Positions 1 through 8,027 of a stretch of DNA of 64,000 nt are shown here, piece by piece. Origin of the DNA: CAZNPH01 sp964574985 (GTDB lineage: Bacteria; Bacteroidota; Bacteroidia; Bacteroidales; SM23-62); NCBI GenBank assembly GCA_964574985.1, contig CAZNPH010000021.1, positions 1 to 64,000 of the forward strand. The letters run 5' to 3'. Position numbers and translations under genes: made by a program. Position 1 is the first letter of the stretch, and every line of letters begins with the position of its first letter. Under the pieces are notes generated by a model that was given only the letters and a program-made list of their open reading frames with translations, had not been told where the DNA came from and did no database searches.

Positions 1-440
1 TTATATCCTCAAGTATTAATTCTGTTTCGGTTGTTACACCGGCTTTACTAATCATGTTTTTGAATATCCTCAAGGCTATTTTAGGCTCATATTTGGTACC
101 GTTCCGGCAGTCATAAAATTCATCTGAATCAGGACCGTATGTAATTTTGTAATAATTTGCCACACTATCGGTAAATTCTTTAAAAACACCTCTCAATGAT
201 TCAAATGACCGAAAATCGGTGTTGGACATTCCGGAAGCAGGCAAACCTCCTATTCTTTTATGTGGGTCTATAATAACCGCCTGTTTGCCATTTCTTGAAG
301 CCGTAACCGCTGCAGCAATTCCGGCCGGAGTGCTTCCGTAAACCACGACATCATAAACTGCTTCATCCTGGTCCCGAATACCTTTTTGATTGCAACTGAA
401 AACGAAAAGAATAATGATAAAATAAATACTTGCTTTCATT
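1..440 (-). CDS. FAD-dependent oxidoreductase, exported (partial, N-terminal part only)
   Basis: The first 146 codons are present and the 3' end lies beyond the left edge. It starts with a lipoprotein-type signal (MKASIYFIIILFVFSC, candidate lipidated Cys16). A Rossmann beta-alpha-beta unit with the turn YGSTPAGIAAA follows at residues 34-44, and then GGLPASGMSNTDF at about residues 64-76. The YGSTPAG form of the glycine-rich loop is typical of the FAD_oxidored family, which is common in polysaccharide loci and often annotated as xanthan lyase-like. The substrate cannot be told from this part. It lies downstream of SusD across a terminator hairpin (579-615), so it is probably a separate unit. 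A second member of the same family is cut by the right edge of the window. Confidence 0.8.
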
Positions 441-578
441 TTTATTGCTAGTTAATTTGGATCCTGATTAATCCGGCCACACGAAAGTGGTTTTTTTTGT
501 TATATATTTCGCAAGAAATGTCCTTGAAGGGATTAATCCCTGATAATACAAACCGGTGAAATTAGGTATGATATGATA

Positions 579-615
579 AAATACAGGAGCCATTAAAATT
601 GAGGCTCCTGTATTT
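579..615 (-). terminator. Intrinsic terminator-like hairpin after the first SusD gene
   Basis: A perfect 13-bp stem (AAATACAGGAGCC at 579-591 against GGCTCCTGTATTT at 603-615) with an 11-nt loop lies 28 bases beyond the SusD stop codon. On the minus strand the right arm runs into a short T-rich stretch. It probably ends the susC-susD transcript and separates it from the oxidoreductase gene. The rest of 441-643 shows only two GGATTAATC boxes (464-472 and 530-538, roughly) of unknown meaning. Confidence 0.65.
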
Positions 616-643
616 ATAAAATGCACAATTCTATGAAAATGCA

Positions 644-2368
644 TCATTCAGCTGCATAGCCCGGATTTTGTTCCAGCGCGACATCTGTATTCCTTTCGAT
701 CTCGGAAAATGGTATGGGCCAAAGGTTATGATACGGCTCTACACCGAAACCATCCACTTGAACAAGTTGATTATCATTATATCCTGTAGGTTTGGCGTAT
801 CGACTGACACGGTCATAAACCAAGCTCAAACGTGCCAGAGTCAACCGCCTCAATTCTTCAGTGCCCAGTTCCCTCAAACGTTCGTCAAGAATATAATCTA
901 TATCCATTTCAGAAGCTGCTGCCGGTGTTGCATTGGCCCTGGCCCTGACCACATTGATGTCTGCAGCGGCGCTTACCGGATCTCCGTTTTCCAGATGAGC
1001 CTCTGCACGTAATAGATAGGTTTCCGCCAGCCGTATAAAATACTGGTCACAGTATGTTCCTCCTGCCGAATTGGAGAGTTTCAAGATCGATTTGTCAGCA
1101 AATAATCCATCCGGATGATTAAAAGGTGTGCTGACCTTTGAGGGAAATGGATAAAACCATCTTATGGTATCATTTGGATTTTGTATATAATCAGAATGAT
1201 CAGCCAGAAACATTTCACCATACCAGACCGACTCGGGATTATTGAATGGTACATCCCTTACAAAATTATATTGTGAATTTCGCATATCATCCCAATCATT
1301 TTGCCATACTTCAGTATCATAATGTCTTGTTGGTTTGAGGCGGCCGATCCCCCTGCCACATGTATAGTCAGATACTGGAGCAGTTATAAATGGAGTGACA
1401 CCGTCAGGGCCTTCATATCTTATCTGTCCAACATACGGTGCCCAATTCCTTTCCAACAATGGACCTGATCTTGAAGATGCTTCCAGTTCTCCTCCCAGAA
1501 CATCGATTTCATATTGCCAAACCATGATGGCTTCCGTATTGCCTGAGCTTCTGTTCTGATTACCACTTCTGAACATATCCCAGTAAACATCTCCAGGGTC
1601 ATTGGTTCTTGTACCGAAACGTTCGGTCATCAATGCGGTGTTCGCATCGTCAATTACCGTGGTTGCCGCCTGAATGGCGTCGGACCACTGTTCAAGGCAC
1701 AAATATACCTCTGCAAGGACATGATATGCGGCCAAATCATTAACCTCCCAATCCTCAGCTTCGCTGATCCCTTTGAGATTCTGAGCTGCATATTCAAGAT
1801 CCGAGGCTGCCTGTTCATACACCGCTTGTCTGGAAGCCCTTGTATAGTCGGTTTTCGGAGAACCTACTTCCTCCAGTTCAATTGGAACTCCACCATATAA
1901 ATGAGCCATGTTTTTATATGCGATACCCCTGAAAAATCTGGATACAGCTTCAATATACGTTTTCTGCTCACTGGTCAATTCTGATTCCCCTAACCGGCCG
2001 ATGATAATATTCGAAGAAGAAATAAGTTTATAGTATTCACTCCAGTGCCATGCAACAAAACCCTCATTTGAATTAAGACTAATAGGGTAATGTCCAAACC
2101 AACCGGATGTTGTTGTATGATTGAGCACACCCAGATCGGTACCATATTGAAGGTCCAAAATTGGTCTTTCTGACAAGGAAAGAACATATCTTGCCTGGTC
2201 ATACAATCCGGCCGCCGCTATATTAAAATCGTTATTTGTTACGAAGGCGTTTTCCGGAGCAGCAAAATCCAGGGGGACTTCTTTCAGGATCTCGTCTTCA
2301 TCGCAACCTATAGCTGATACCAGGAAGAAGAGAATTAAAGTCGGAAATATTTTATTTTTTGTTTTCAT
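644..2368 (-). CDS. SusD/RagB family outer-membrane glycan-binding lipoprotein (PUL head 1)
   Basis: This is the surface lipoprotein that captures oligosaccharide and hands it to the adjacent SusC transporter. The 574-aa length is normal for the family. It has a lipoprotein signal (hydrophobic ILFFLVSAIGC, Cys at about residue 22), an alpha-helical TPR-like N-terminal half, and the usual C-terminal region (YFIRLAETYLLRAEAHL, DERLRELGTEELRRLTLARL, LWPIPFSEIERN near the end). The gene follows SusC by 18 bases on the same strand, the usual susC-susD order, and is followed by a terminator hairpin. The ligand is unknown. Confidence 0.95.
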   Translation of the reverse strand: MKTKNKIFPTLILFFLVSAIGCDEDEILKEVPLDFAAPENAFVTNNDFNIAAAGLYDQARYVLSLSERPILDLQYGTDLGVLNHTTTSGWFGHYPISLNSNEGFVAWHWSEYYKLISSSNIIIGRLGESELTSEQKTYIEAVSRFFRGIAYKNMAHLYGGVPIELEEVGSPKTDYTRASRQAVYEQAASDLEYAAQNLKGISEAEDWEVNDLAAYHVLAEVYLCLEQWSDAIQAATTVIDDANTALMTERFGTRTNDPGDVYWDMFRSGNQNRSSGNTEAIMVWQYEIDVLGGELEASSRSGPLLERNWAPYVGQIRYEGPDGVTPFITAPVSDYTCGRGIGRLKPTRHYDTEVWQNDWDDMRNSQYNFVRDVPFNNPESVWYGEMFLADHSDYIQNPNDTIRWFYPFPSKVSTPFNHPDGLFADKSILKLSNSAGGTYCDQYFIRLAETYLLRAEAHLENGDPVSAAADINVVRARANATPAAASEMDIDYILDERLRELGTEELRRLTLARLSLVYDRVSRYAKPTGYNDNQLVQVDGFGVEPYHNLWPIPFSEIERNTDVALEQNPGYAAE

Positions 2369-2386
2369 AATCAGTCTTTTTAATAA

Positions 2387-5300
2387 TTAAAAACTTATGT
2401 CTAAACCAAAGGAGTATCCCCGCAAAACAGGTCGGCCCTGATCTCCACCATAGCCTGTTTCCGGATCCCATCCTATCCAGTCGGTTATGGTTATTAAATT
2501 TTTCCCGCTTGCAAATATTTTGCAATTCCGGATACCCAGCCGGTTGATCCATTCTCTTTTCAATGTGTAGGACAGACTGACATCCTGCAGTCGTATAAAA
2601 CTCCTGTCCATGTAAACTATATAATCTGTAGAAGCGTATTGATCCAATCTTCTCCAGGTTGCATCCGGATTGGAAGGAGACCAGTAATCCCATTCATTGA
2701 AACCGCCATGGGTCCACCCGTTCAAAGCTACGTGCGGCATGTTACGCCCTAAATAGCCATCTTTGCCTCCCTGAACGGAATTGATAAAAAATCTCAATTC
2801 AAAATTACCGTATGAAAGGGTATTCAATATTCCGAACCGGTATGCAGGTTCCTCTCTTCCGATGATCACACGATCATAAGGATCAATAAAATCATCACCG
2901 TTTTGATCGACAATACGATGGGTACCGACGAGAAATCCTTCCGGGACATCATCCCCAAGTTGTATGATTCCACCTGATTCATATGTGTAAATTGCATTGA
3001 TGGATTCCCCGATAAACAATCCGCTGGCAACAAGATCATCCTCCTGACCGTCTTCATCCGCATCCAGTCCGATCAAAGACTTGATCTCGTTTTTATTTGA
3101 TGCCAGATTCAGATCGATATTCCATCTGAATTGATTATTATCAACAATGTTAGCGCCCAACTGAAGTTCTATGCCCCTGTTGACAATTTCTCCCACGTTT
3201 GAAGTGATCTTTTCAAAACCGGTAATCTCAGGAATGTTTACATCGAAGATAAGATCGGTTGTGGTGGTCATGTAATAATCCAGGGCACCATTGATCCGGT
3301 TGTTTATAATGGAGAAATCCATTCCGAAGTTGAATCCGGCAGTGGATTCCCAGGTAAGATTCGGGTTGGCCATGCTTGTAACCCGTTGGCCAAATATAGT
3401 GGAACCTCCGTCCCCTGATACATATGCAGGATATAGCTCCAATCTTGCCAGGGAGGCGTATCTGTCTACAAGGTTCCCATTTTTTCCCCATGATGCCCTC
3501 AGTTTGAGTATGTTGATCAAATCCATATCCATGAATTGTTCTTCACTGAGAACCCATCCAAGGGCAACGGACGGGAACAGGGCGATCTTTTCATTTTTGG
3601 CAAAACCGGAAAATCCATCCCTGCGGATGGTCGCTGTCAGCAGATAACGGGAATCATACTGATAATTTAGCCGTCCCATTTGATAAAGGTAGCTTTCGTC
3701 CCATCCTCCTGAATAAATGTATTGATTTGCTCCCAGACTCAGGTCGTTATAGCTTAGGATCAATGAGCTATAATCTGTCCCTTCGGCCCTGGTTCGTTCA
3801 TATGTTTTTTCCCTTCTTCCGGCAACCAGTGTAAGGGTGACACCATGTTTCTGAGCAAATATTTTTCGATAAGTTAAAATATTGTCCAGTGTCCAGTCAT
3901 AATACTTGCTTGTCTGTTTATAGGCTTGCCCTGCCTTTGTGGAACCTCTCCATATATTACTATAATAATGCTGGTCCCATGAATAATTGTGACCGTAATT
4001 CAACCGGTAATTTAACCCATCAATAAAGGGAATGTCTATATCTGCATAGAAAATGCCCATCAAATGATTTCGTTTGTCAAAATCGTCTGCTACGGTTCCA
4101 AGAAACGGACTGGTCATTCCATGTCCATTTGGATTTGGGATCAGTTCCCCGTTTTCATCGTATGCTGAAACAATAGGGGGTTCATGTATGAGTCCATACA
4201 AGCTAGGTTGGGCGCCTGAATAATCTGAGAAGGATCCGAAAGTTTTGGCTCCGATTTCAAACCAGTTCAGGATTTGATTGGATAAATTGATACGTGCTGT
4301 TTTACGGTTAAAATTATCATTGAGCAATAAATTATGCTGATCGGAATAACCTCCTGCCATAAAATAGGTGAATTCCTTCTGGCTTCCCCTGACACTTAGA
4401 TTGTGGCTATTGATCAGCCCTGTCTGGGTGCCTTCTTCCCACCAGTCAAATTCAGTACCGTCATGATATCCCTGTACCACTTCAATTGTACCACCGACCG
4501 GCTCCCAGTCCGGATTCGGTTCTGTATATTCAGGGGGTAAATACGCCCTTTCCCAATCATGATCTTTCATTTGTTGGATATGCGCTTCCCGGTCTGTAAA
4601 GGTTAGTGAAGGAATGGGATTCTGGAATGTATAAGCCCCGGTATAATTAAATACTGGCTTTTCAGATTTTACTCCTTCCCTGGAGGTTATCAGGATCACA
4701 CCGTTGGCGGCCTGGGCCCCGTAGATGGCCATGCTGCTGGCATCTTTCAGAATGTCGATGGATTCGATGTCGTTGGGGTTCAGGTCGCTCAGGCTTCCCG
4801 AAAAGATGATCCCGTCGAGCACGATCAGTACGTCCTGGTTGCCACTGATGGTGGTTCTTCCCCTGATGGATATATCGGGAGTTTCCCCGGCTTCGTCCAC
4901 CTGGCCGATATTCAGTCCGGGAACCGTCCCTTGCAGCGACTGGGCCGCATTTACATTGGGTGATTCCCTGAACGATTCAATGTTGGCCCGGGCAACCGAT
5001 CCGGTCAGGTCCCTTTTGGCCTGGGTGCCGTACCCGACAACAACCACCTCTTCCAGTTCCTCGATGGACGGAAGCAAGGCAACATCGATCTGTTCACGGC
5101 CTTCCACTTCGATCGATTGCGTTGTATATCCCACGAAAGAAAATACCAGGGTGGCATCGGGGGGTGCTTCGATGGTGTAATTCCCGTTCAGGTCGGTGAC
5201 AGCCCCCACGGTGGTCCCTTCTATATAGACGTTTACACCCGGCAGGGGTTCACCGGTTTCTGAATCGGTTACTTTCCCGGAGATATCTAATTGCTGCAAT

Positions 5301-5692
5301 TTGACTTTGGCCTCGGCTATATAATCGTCCGGGGAAATAACAATCTGCCGGTCCATGACCACATAGTCCACATTCGACCCGGCAAAGAGTCCGCTCAGAA
5401 TATCCTTTATCGATTGGTTGTCGGCTTGGATATTGACTTTCCTGTCAACATCGACCAGTTTGTTGCTGTACAGGAAGTAGAATTCACTGGTTCTTTCGAT
5501 CTCATCCAATACTTCTTTAACCGGAGCATTTTCCATAAATACGGATACCCTGGCCTTTTGGGAGTAACCCTCAACGGCCAGCGCAAAGCTTGCTGTAATG
5601 AGCAATAACGTTAAAGTGTATCGCATAATTCTGAATGTTTTGCAAGACCACATTTTTAGGAATGATCTTGTGCATGATGGTGTTTTTTTCAT
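2387..5692 (-). CDS. SusC/RagA family TonB-dependent transporter with STN domain (PUL head 1)
   Basis: This is an outer-membrane beta-barrel that imports oligosaccharide together with SusD. In the 1101 residues, a long basic leader comes before a signal peptide (RYTLTLLLITASFALA, about 23-40). An STN/secretin-like signalling domain follows (about 46-118), then a carboxypeptidase-regulatory-like domain (ISGKVTDSETGEPLPGVNV, about 135-200), a plug domain starting near VVVVGYGTQAKRDLTGSV, and the barrel. The STN domain is the part that contacts the FecR anti-sigma encoded upstream, so this is a transporter-transducer controlling its own expression. The plus strand across its start and leader carries a promoter-like box and a terminator, a candidate antisense RNA. 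Confidence 0.95.
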   Translation of the reverse strand: MKKTPSCTRSFLKMWSCKTFRIMRYTLTLLLITASFALAVEGYSQKARVSVFMENAPVKEVLDEIERTSEFYFLYSNKLVDVDRKVNIQADNQSIKDILSGLFAGSNVDYVVMDRQIVISPDDYIAEAKVKLQQLDISGKVTDSETGEPLPGVNVYIEGTTVGAVTDLNGNYTIEAPPDATLVFSFVGYTTQSIEVEGREQIDVALLPSIEELEEVVVVGYGTQAKRDLTGSVARANIESFRESPNVNAAQSLQGTVPGLNIGQVDEAGETPDISIRGRTTISGNQDVLIVLDGIIFSGSLSDLNPNDIESIDILKDASSMAIYGAQAANGVILITSREGVKSEKPVFNYTGAYTFQNPIPSLTFTDREAHIQQMKDHDWERAYLPPEYTEPNPDWEPVGGTIEVVQGYHDGTEFDWWEEGTQTGLINSHNLSVRGSQKEFTYFMAGGYSDQHNLLLNDNFNRKTARINLSNQILNWFEIGAKTFGSFSDYSGAQPSLYGLIHEPPIVSAYDENGELIPNPNGHGMTSPFLGTVADDFDKRNHLMGIFYADIDIPFIDGLNYRLNYGHNYSWDQHYYSNIWRGSTKAGQAYKQTSKYYDWTLDNILTYRKIFAQKHGVTLTLVAGRREKTYERTRAEGTDYSSLILSYNDLSLGANQYIYSGGWDESYLYQMGRLNYQYDSRYLLTATIRRDGFSGFAKNEKIALFPSVALGWVLSEEQFMDMDLINILKLRASWGKNGNLVDRYASLARLELYPAYVSGDGGSTIFGQRVTSMANPNLTWESTAGFNFGMDFSIINNRINGALDYYMTTTTDLIFDVNIPEITGFEKITSNVGEIVNRGIELQLGANIVDNNQFRWNIDLNLASNKNEIKSLIGLDADEDGQEDDLVASGLFIGESINAIYTYESGGIIQLGDDVPEGFLVGTHRIVDQNGDDFIDPYDRVIIGREEPAYRFGILNTLSYGNFELRFFINSVQGGKDGYLGRNMPHVALNGWTHGGFNEWDYWSPSNPDATWRRLDQYASTDYIVYMDRSFIRLQDVSLSYTLKREWINRLGIRNCKIFASGKNLITITDWIGWDPETGYGGDQGRPVLRGYSFGLDISF

Positions 5693-5699
5693 ACTTTTG
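5668..5699 (+). promoter_or_regulatory. Candidate promoter of antisense RNA 1 over the susC start
   Basis: Plus-strand TACTTTTG at 5692-5699 matches the Bacteroidota -7 consensus TAnnTTTG. It is preceded, after a 19-nt spacer, by TTGTG (5668-5672), which resembles the -33 TTTG element. The -7 box overlaps the complement of the susC ATG. Transcription would start near 5706 and run away from susC, into the susC leader on the opposite strand. Confidence 0.5.
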
Positions 5700-5705
5700 T
5701 TAGAT

Positions 5706-5803
5706 TTAGGGTTTAGACATTAATTACCGTACAATGCTTGTCAGGTAATTTTGTGTTTTAACTCTTGATCAGGGGAAAGTGTGTGCGCACTTTCCCTTTT
5801 TTT
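5706..5803 (+). ncRNA. Candidate cis-antisense sRNA (DonS-like) opposite the susC-1 leader
   Basis: The interval between the candidate plus-strand promoter and a strong plus-strand terminator is about 98 nt. It holds no open frame and lies in the gap between fecR and susC, complementary to the susC leader. Established knowledge: in Bacteroides fragilis, PULs run by ECF sigma/anti-sigma pairs carry DonS-type sRNAs in this position that repress the susC homologue. Here the RNA is inferred only from promoter, terminator and position. The second PUL head in this window has the same arrangement at 56010-56083. Confidence 0.5.
5773..5803 (+). terminator. Intrinsic terminator (plus strand) between fecR-1 and susC-1
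   Basis: A 9-bp stem (GGGAAAGTG at 5773-5781, CACTTTCCC at 5788-5796) with loop TGTGCG is followed directly by seven T residues (5797-5803). The T tract lies on the plus strand although all neighbouring genes are on the minus strand, so it terminates an antisense transcript rather than the gene cluster. On the minus strand the hairpin has no T tract. Confidence 0.75.
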
Positions 5804-5872
5804 AATGTAAAAGGCAGGTTTTCTTCATAGGCATTTTTTTGGTTAGCAATTGGTTCAATTGGTAATAAGTGC

Positions 5873-6970
5873 TCATTTTTTCATTTTCAGGACAACTTTT
5901 TCTTTGCTGTACTTATTGTCGTTTTGTATTGTCCTCGGTTTTATGGTATAATCCATGGGGACGGCTGTTGATAAAAGCTGAAGGACCTGGGGGAGGGTCT
6001 CATTGGTAAATGTGGCCGTGAACTGGTAGCCGGCCAGTTTCTCATCAGCTATTTCAATATCGACATTGTACCATCTTTCAAGTCTTTTGACAATTGCATG
6101 CAGCGGATCATTCCGGAAGATCATGAAACCGTCTTTCCATCCGGTGTATATATCGGTTTTCCCTGACCGTTTGGATATCGTTTTTGAATGCCGTTTGAAT
6201 ACCGCATGGTCACCGGGTTTCATTCTGCATATCTTTTGCGGATCCTTGTTGTTTAGAAAGTTTTCATATACATCCAGCCTTCCTTCCTCAAGGGTCACGG
6301 TTATTTCTGGATCATCTTCATATGCCATCACGTTGAAACTTGTCCCCAGGGCATGAATGTCTATATCCGAAGTTTCAATAATGAAGGGATTCTTTTTGTC
6401 TGCTTCGACATTGAAATATGCTTCGCCGGAGATGAAAACCTTCCTTGATCTTTTCCCGAACCTTTGGGGATATTTGAGGATGGTGCCGTGATTCAGCCAG
6501 GCGGTGGAGCCGTCCGGCAGGTCGATCTTGATTTTCGAACCCATGGGAGCGGTAATTTCAGAATAAGCGATATCGCCGCGGGGGATCAGTGTCCTGTTGT
6601 TCAGATAATAAAACAATCCGGACAGGATTATGCCGAGCACGAGGATGGCTGCAACCCGGTAAAACACACGGACCGAGGTGTCAATGATCCGGGCAATGCC
6701 TGAACGGCCAGCAGTCAACGGTTTTTTGCGCATCAGGTTTATTCTGTGATGGATCCTGTCAAGGATCGTGTCAAGGCCGGTTTCATGCTCCGTGGCAACG
6801 GGATTTTCAACGTGATGATACCAGTAATCCTTGCATACCGTTTCAAGGGTTCTCTCATGTCCATGATCGCCGAAATAACCGGCAATATAATCGATGTCCT
6901 CTTTCGAGTAACGGCCTTCCAGAAATCTTTTTAATATCTCGCAACTTTCTGCTTTCTCCTTGTGATTCAT
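5873..6970 (-). CDS. FecR family anti-sigma factor (PUL head 1)
   Basis: This inner-membrane regulator holds the ECF sigma factor until the SusC STN domain signals substrate. The 365 residues comprise a cytoplasmic N-terminal helical region (MNHKEKAESCEILKRFLEG...), a single membrane segment (VAAILVLGIILSGLFYYL, about 107-124), the periplasmic FecR domain (about 140-245, with LPDGSTAWLNHGT, GEAYFNV and ALGTSFNV) and a C-terminal DUF4974 domain (about 285-355, LHAIVKRLERWYNVDIEI). The order sigma - fecR - susC - susD on one strand is the classic layout. A terminator-like hairpin lies between the sigma gene and this one. Confidence 0.93.
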   Translation of the reverse strand: MNHKEKAESCEILKRFLEGRYSKEDIDYIAGYFGDHGHERTLETVCKDYWYHHVENPVATEHETGLDTILDRIHHRINLMRKKPLTAGRSGIARIIDTSVRVFYRVAAILVLGIILSGLFYYLNNRTLIPRGDIAYSEITAPMGSKIKIDLPDGSTAWLNHGTILKYPQRFGKRSRKVFISGEAYFNVEADKKNPFIIETSDIDIHALGTSFNVMAYEDDPEITVTLEEGRLDVYENFLNNKDPQKICRMKPGDHAVFKRHSKTISKRSGKTDIYTGWKDGFMIFRNDPLHAIVKRLERWYNVDIEIADEKLAGYQFTATFTNETLPQVLQLLSTAVPMDYTIKPRTIQNDNKYSKEKVVLKMKK

Positions 6971-7032
6971 TTCCTGGAATAATTTATGTTAATTTTGAAG
7001 TTCCGTTTTAATCAATACCCAACATAACATGA

Positions 7033-7064
7033 AAAAGGACTGCCGCATTTGAGGCAGCCCTTTT
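7033..7064 (-). terminator. Terminator-like hairpin between ECF sigma and FecR genes
   Basis: There is a 12-bp stem (7033-7044 against 7053-7064) with loop GCATTTGA. A tracts and T tracts flank it, so it could work in both directions. On the minus strand the single non-Watson-Crick position becomes a G-U pair and five T residues follow, so it fits best as a partial terminator between the sigma gene (7212) and fecR (6970). If active, it would make more sigma than anti-sigma message. Confidence 0.6.
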
Positions 7065-7074
7065 TACCTTCAAC

Positions 7075-7092
7075 CAACTAACCAACCAACCA
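7075..7092. repeat. 18-nt element shared with 50757-50774, next to a hairpin
   Basis: CAACTAACCAACCAACCA occurs here and identically at 50757-50774. In both places it lies in a 3' untranslated region of a minus-strand gene (the sigma factor here, SusD there), with a stem-loop 10 to 20 bases away on the lower-coordinate side. On the minus strand it reads as a G/T-rich GGTTGGTTGGTTAGTTG tract just before the hairpin. Its function is unknown. Confidence 0.5.
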
Positions 7093-7211
7093 AATTTTAA
7101 TCTGTGAAACCAACCTGCTCATCTATGAAAAAATAAGTCTTTTACAGGTAATACGGAAGGGATCCGGGATACCCCTATCCAACTGCGGAAAATTTAACGG
7201 AGAAAATGATT

Positions 7212-7799
7212 TCAGACAAAAAGGTAATAAAACATCAGGGTCAGGAGCGTTTCGGGCCCGAGTTTTTTCCGGAGGTGCTTCAGTGCACTGACCATCTGAT
7301 TTTCAACGGTTTTGGGTGATATCTTGAGTTTTTCGGCAATTTCCCTGTAGGTGAGTCCGTCGAACCGGCTCATTTTATAGATGGTCTTTCTGCGTTCCGG
7401 CAGATTTTCTATTTCATTCCTGTACTGTTCATTCAGATCCGCAAAATCAACCTTCCTGTCCGTATCGGATTCAGACACCACTGCATTTGCCTTTAGAAGC
7501 TCTATGAATTCCTTTTCTTTCAGTTGTTCCCTGAACTTATCGATGATGATGTGATAGCCGATCTGAAAAAGGAATGCCCTGAAAGAATAGTATTCCTTGA
7601 CTTTTTCCCGGTTTTCCCATACACGTATAAACACTTCCTGGACGATCTCCTCGGCGTCCGGCTTGTTTTTCAGGAATGAAAATGCGAACCGGTAGATCCT
7701 GCGGGCATAAAGTTGATAAAGTTCGTCAAATGCGGATGAGTCACCTTTTTTCAGGTCCTGTATAAGCTTTTTTTCAATATGGTTATTTGCTTCAGGCAT
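7212..7799 (-). CDS. ECF-type RNA polymerase sigma-70 factor (PUL head 1)
   Basis: The 195-aa protein has sigma region 2 (DELYQLYARRIYRFAFSFL and DAEEIVQEVFIRVWENR, about 25-62) and region 4 (LTYREIAEKLKISPKTVENQ, about 150-170). There are no other domains, as usual for the PUL-linked ECF group partnered with FecR. It should direct polymerase to the downstream susC promoter once released by the FecR protein. Its own promoter (7871-7902) has perfect -33 and -7 boxes with a palindrome between them. The start is MPEANNH; about 65 nt of leader precede it. Confidence 0.93.
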   Translation of the reverse strand: MPEANNHIEKKLIQDLKKGDSSAFDELYQLYARRIYRFAFSFLKNKPDAEEIVQEVFIRVWENREKVKEYYSFRAFLFQIGYHIIIDKFREQLKEKEFIELLKANAVVSESDTDRKVDFADLNEQYRNEIENLPERRKTIYKMSRFDGLTYREIAEKLKISPKTVENQMVSALKHLRKKLGPETLLTLMFYYLFV

Positions 7800-7870
7800 A
7801 CAGATGAACCCTTGTACACAAATTTATGAAATTTCAGCAAATGGGTTTTTAGACAGTGGTTATGATCAAC

Positions 7871-7902
7871 CAAATTTATGGATTAATTCAAAATTAATCA
7901 AA
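7871..7902 (-). promoter_or_regulatory. Promoter of ECF sigma gene 1
   Basis: Read on the minus strand: TTTG (complement of 7899-7902), a 20-nt spacer, then TAAATTTG (complement of 7871-7878). Both match the Bacteroidota consensus exactly and the spacing is within the accepted 19-21 nt. Transcription would start near 7864. A second TAAATTTG lies closer to the ATG but lacks a properly spaced -33 box. Confidence 0.7.
7881..7899. promoter_or_regulatory. Palindromic operator candidate inside the sigma promoter spacer
   Basis: GATTAATTCAAAATTAATC is a perfect 8-bp inverted repeat with a 3-nt centre. It fills the space between the -33 and -7 boxes of the sigma gene promoter, where a bound dimer would block polymerase. 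It also lies in the shared upstream region of the plus-strand sugar transporter gene (start 8028), so one regulator could control both. No regulator gene is next to it. Confidence 0.5.
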
Positions 7903-8027
7903 TGCCCGGTAAGCACAGATGGAAACAAAATATATTGTATACTTGCTTTTTTAGCAGAAAAGCACTCTGTGGTTAATATATATTTATTTTGAAAACCGGG
8001 TGATCCAAAGATAAAAGCTTCAAAAAA

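Noticed and set aside
4725..5180. Plus-strand open frame within susC-1
   Set aside because: It is a serine- and threonine-rich shadow of the conserved susC plug domain with no recognisable family or upstream promoter.
7984..7991. -7 box for the sugar porter gene (TTATTTTG)
   Set aside because: It lacks the A at position 2 of TAnnTTTG and has no TTTG at the right distance, so it is mentioned only as a weak possibility.
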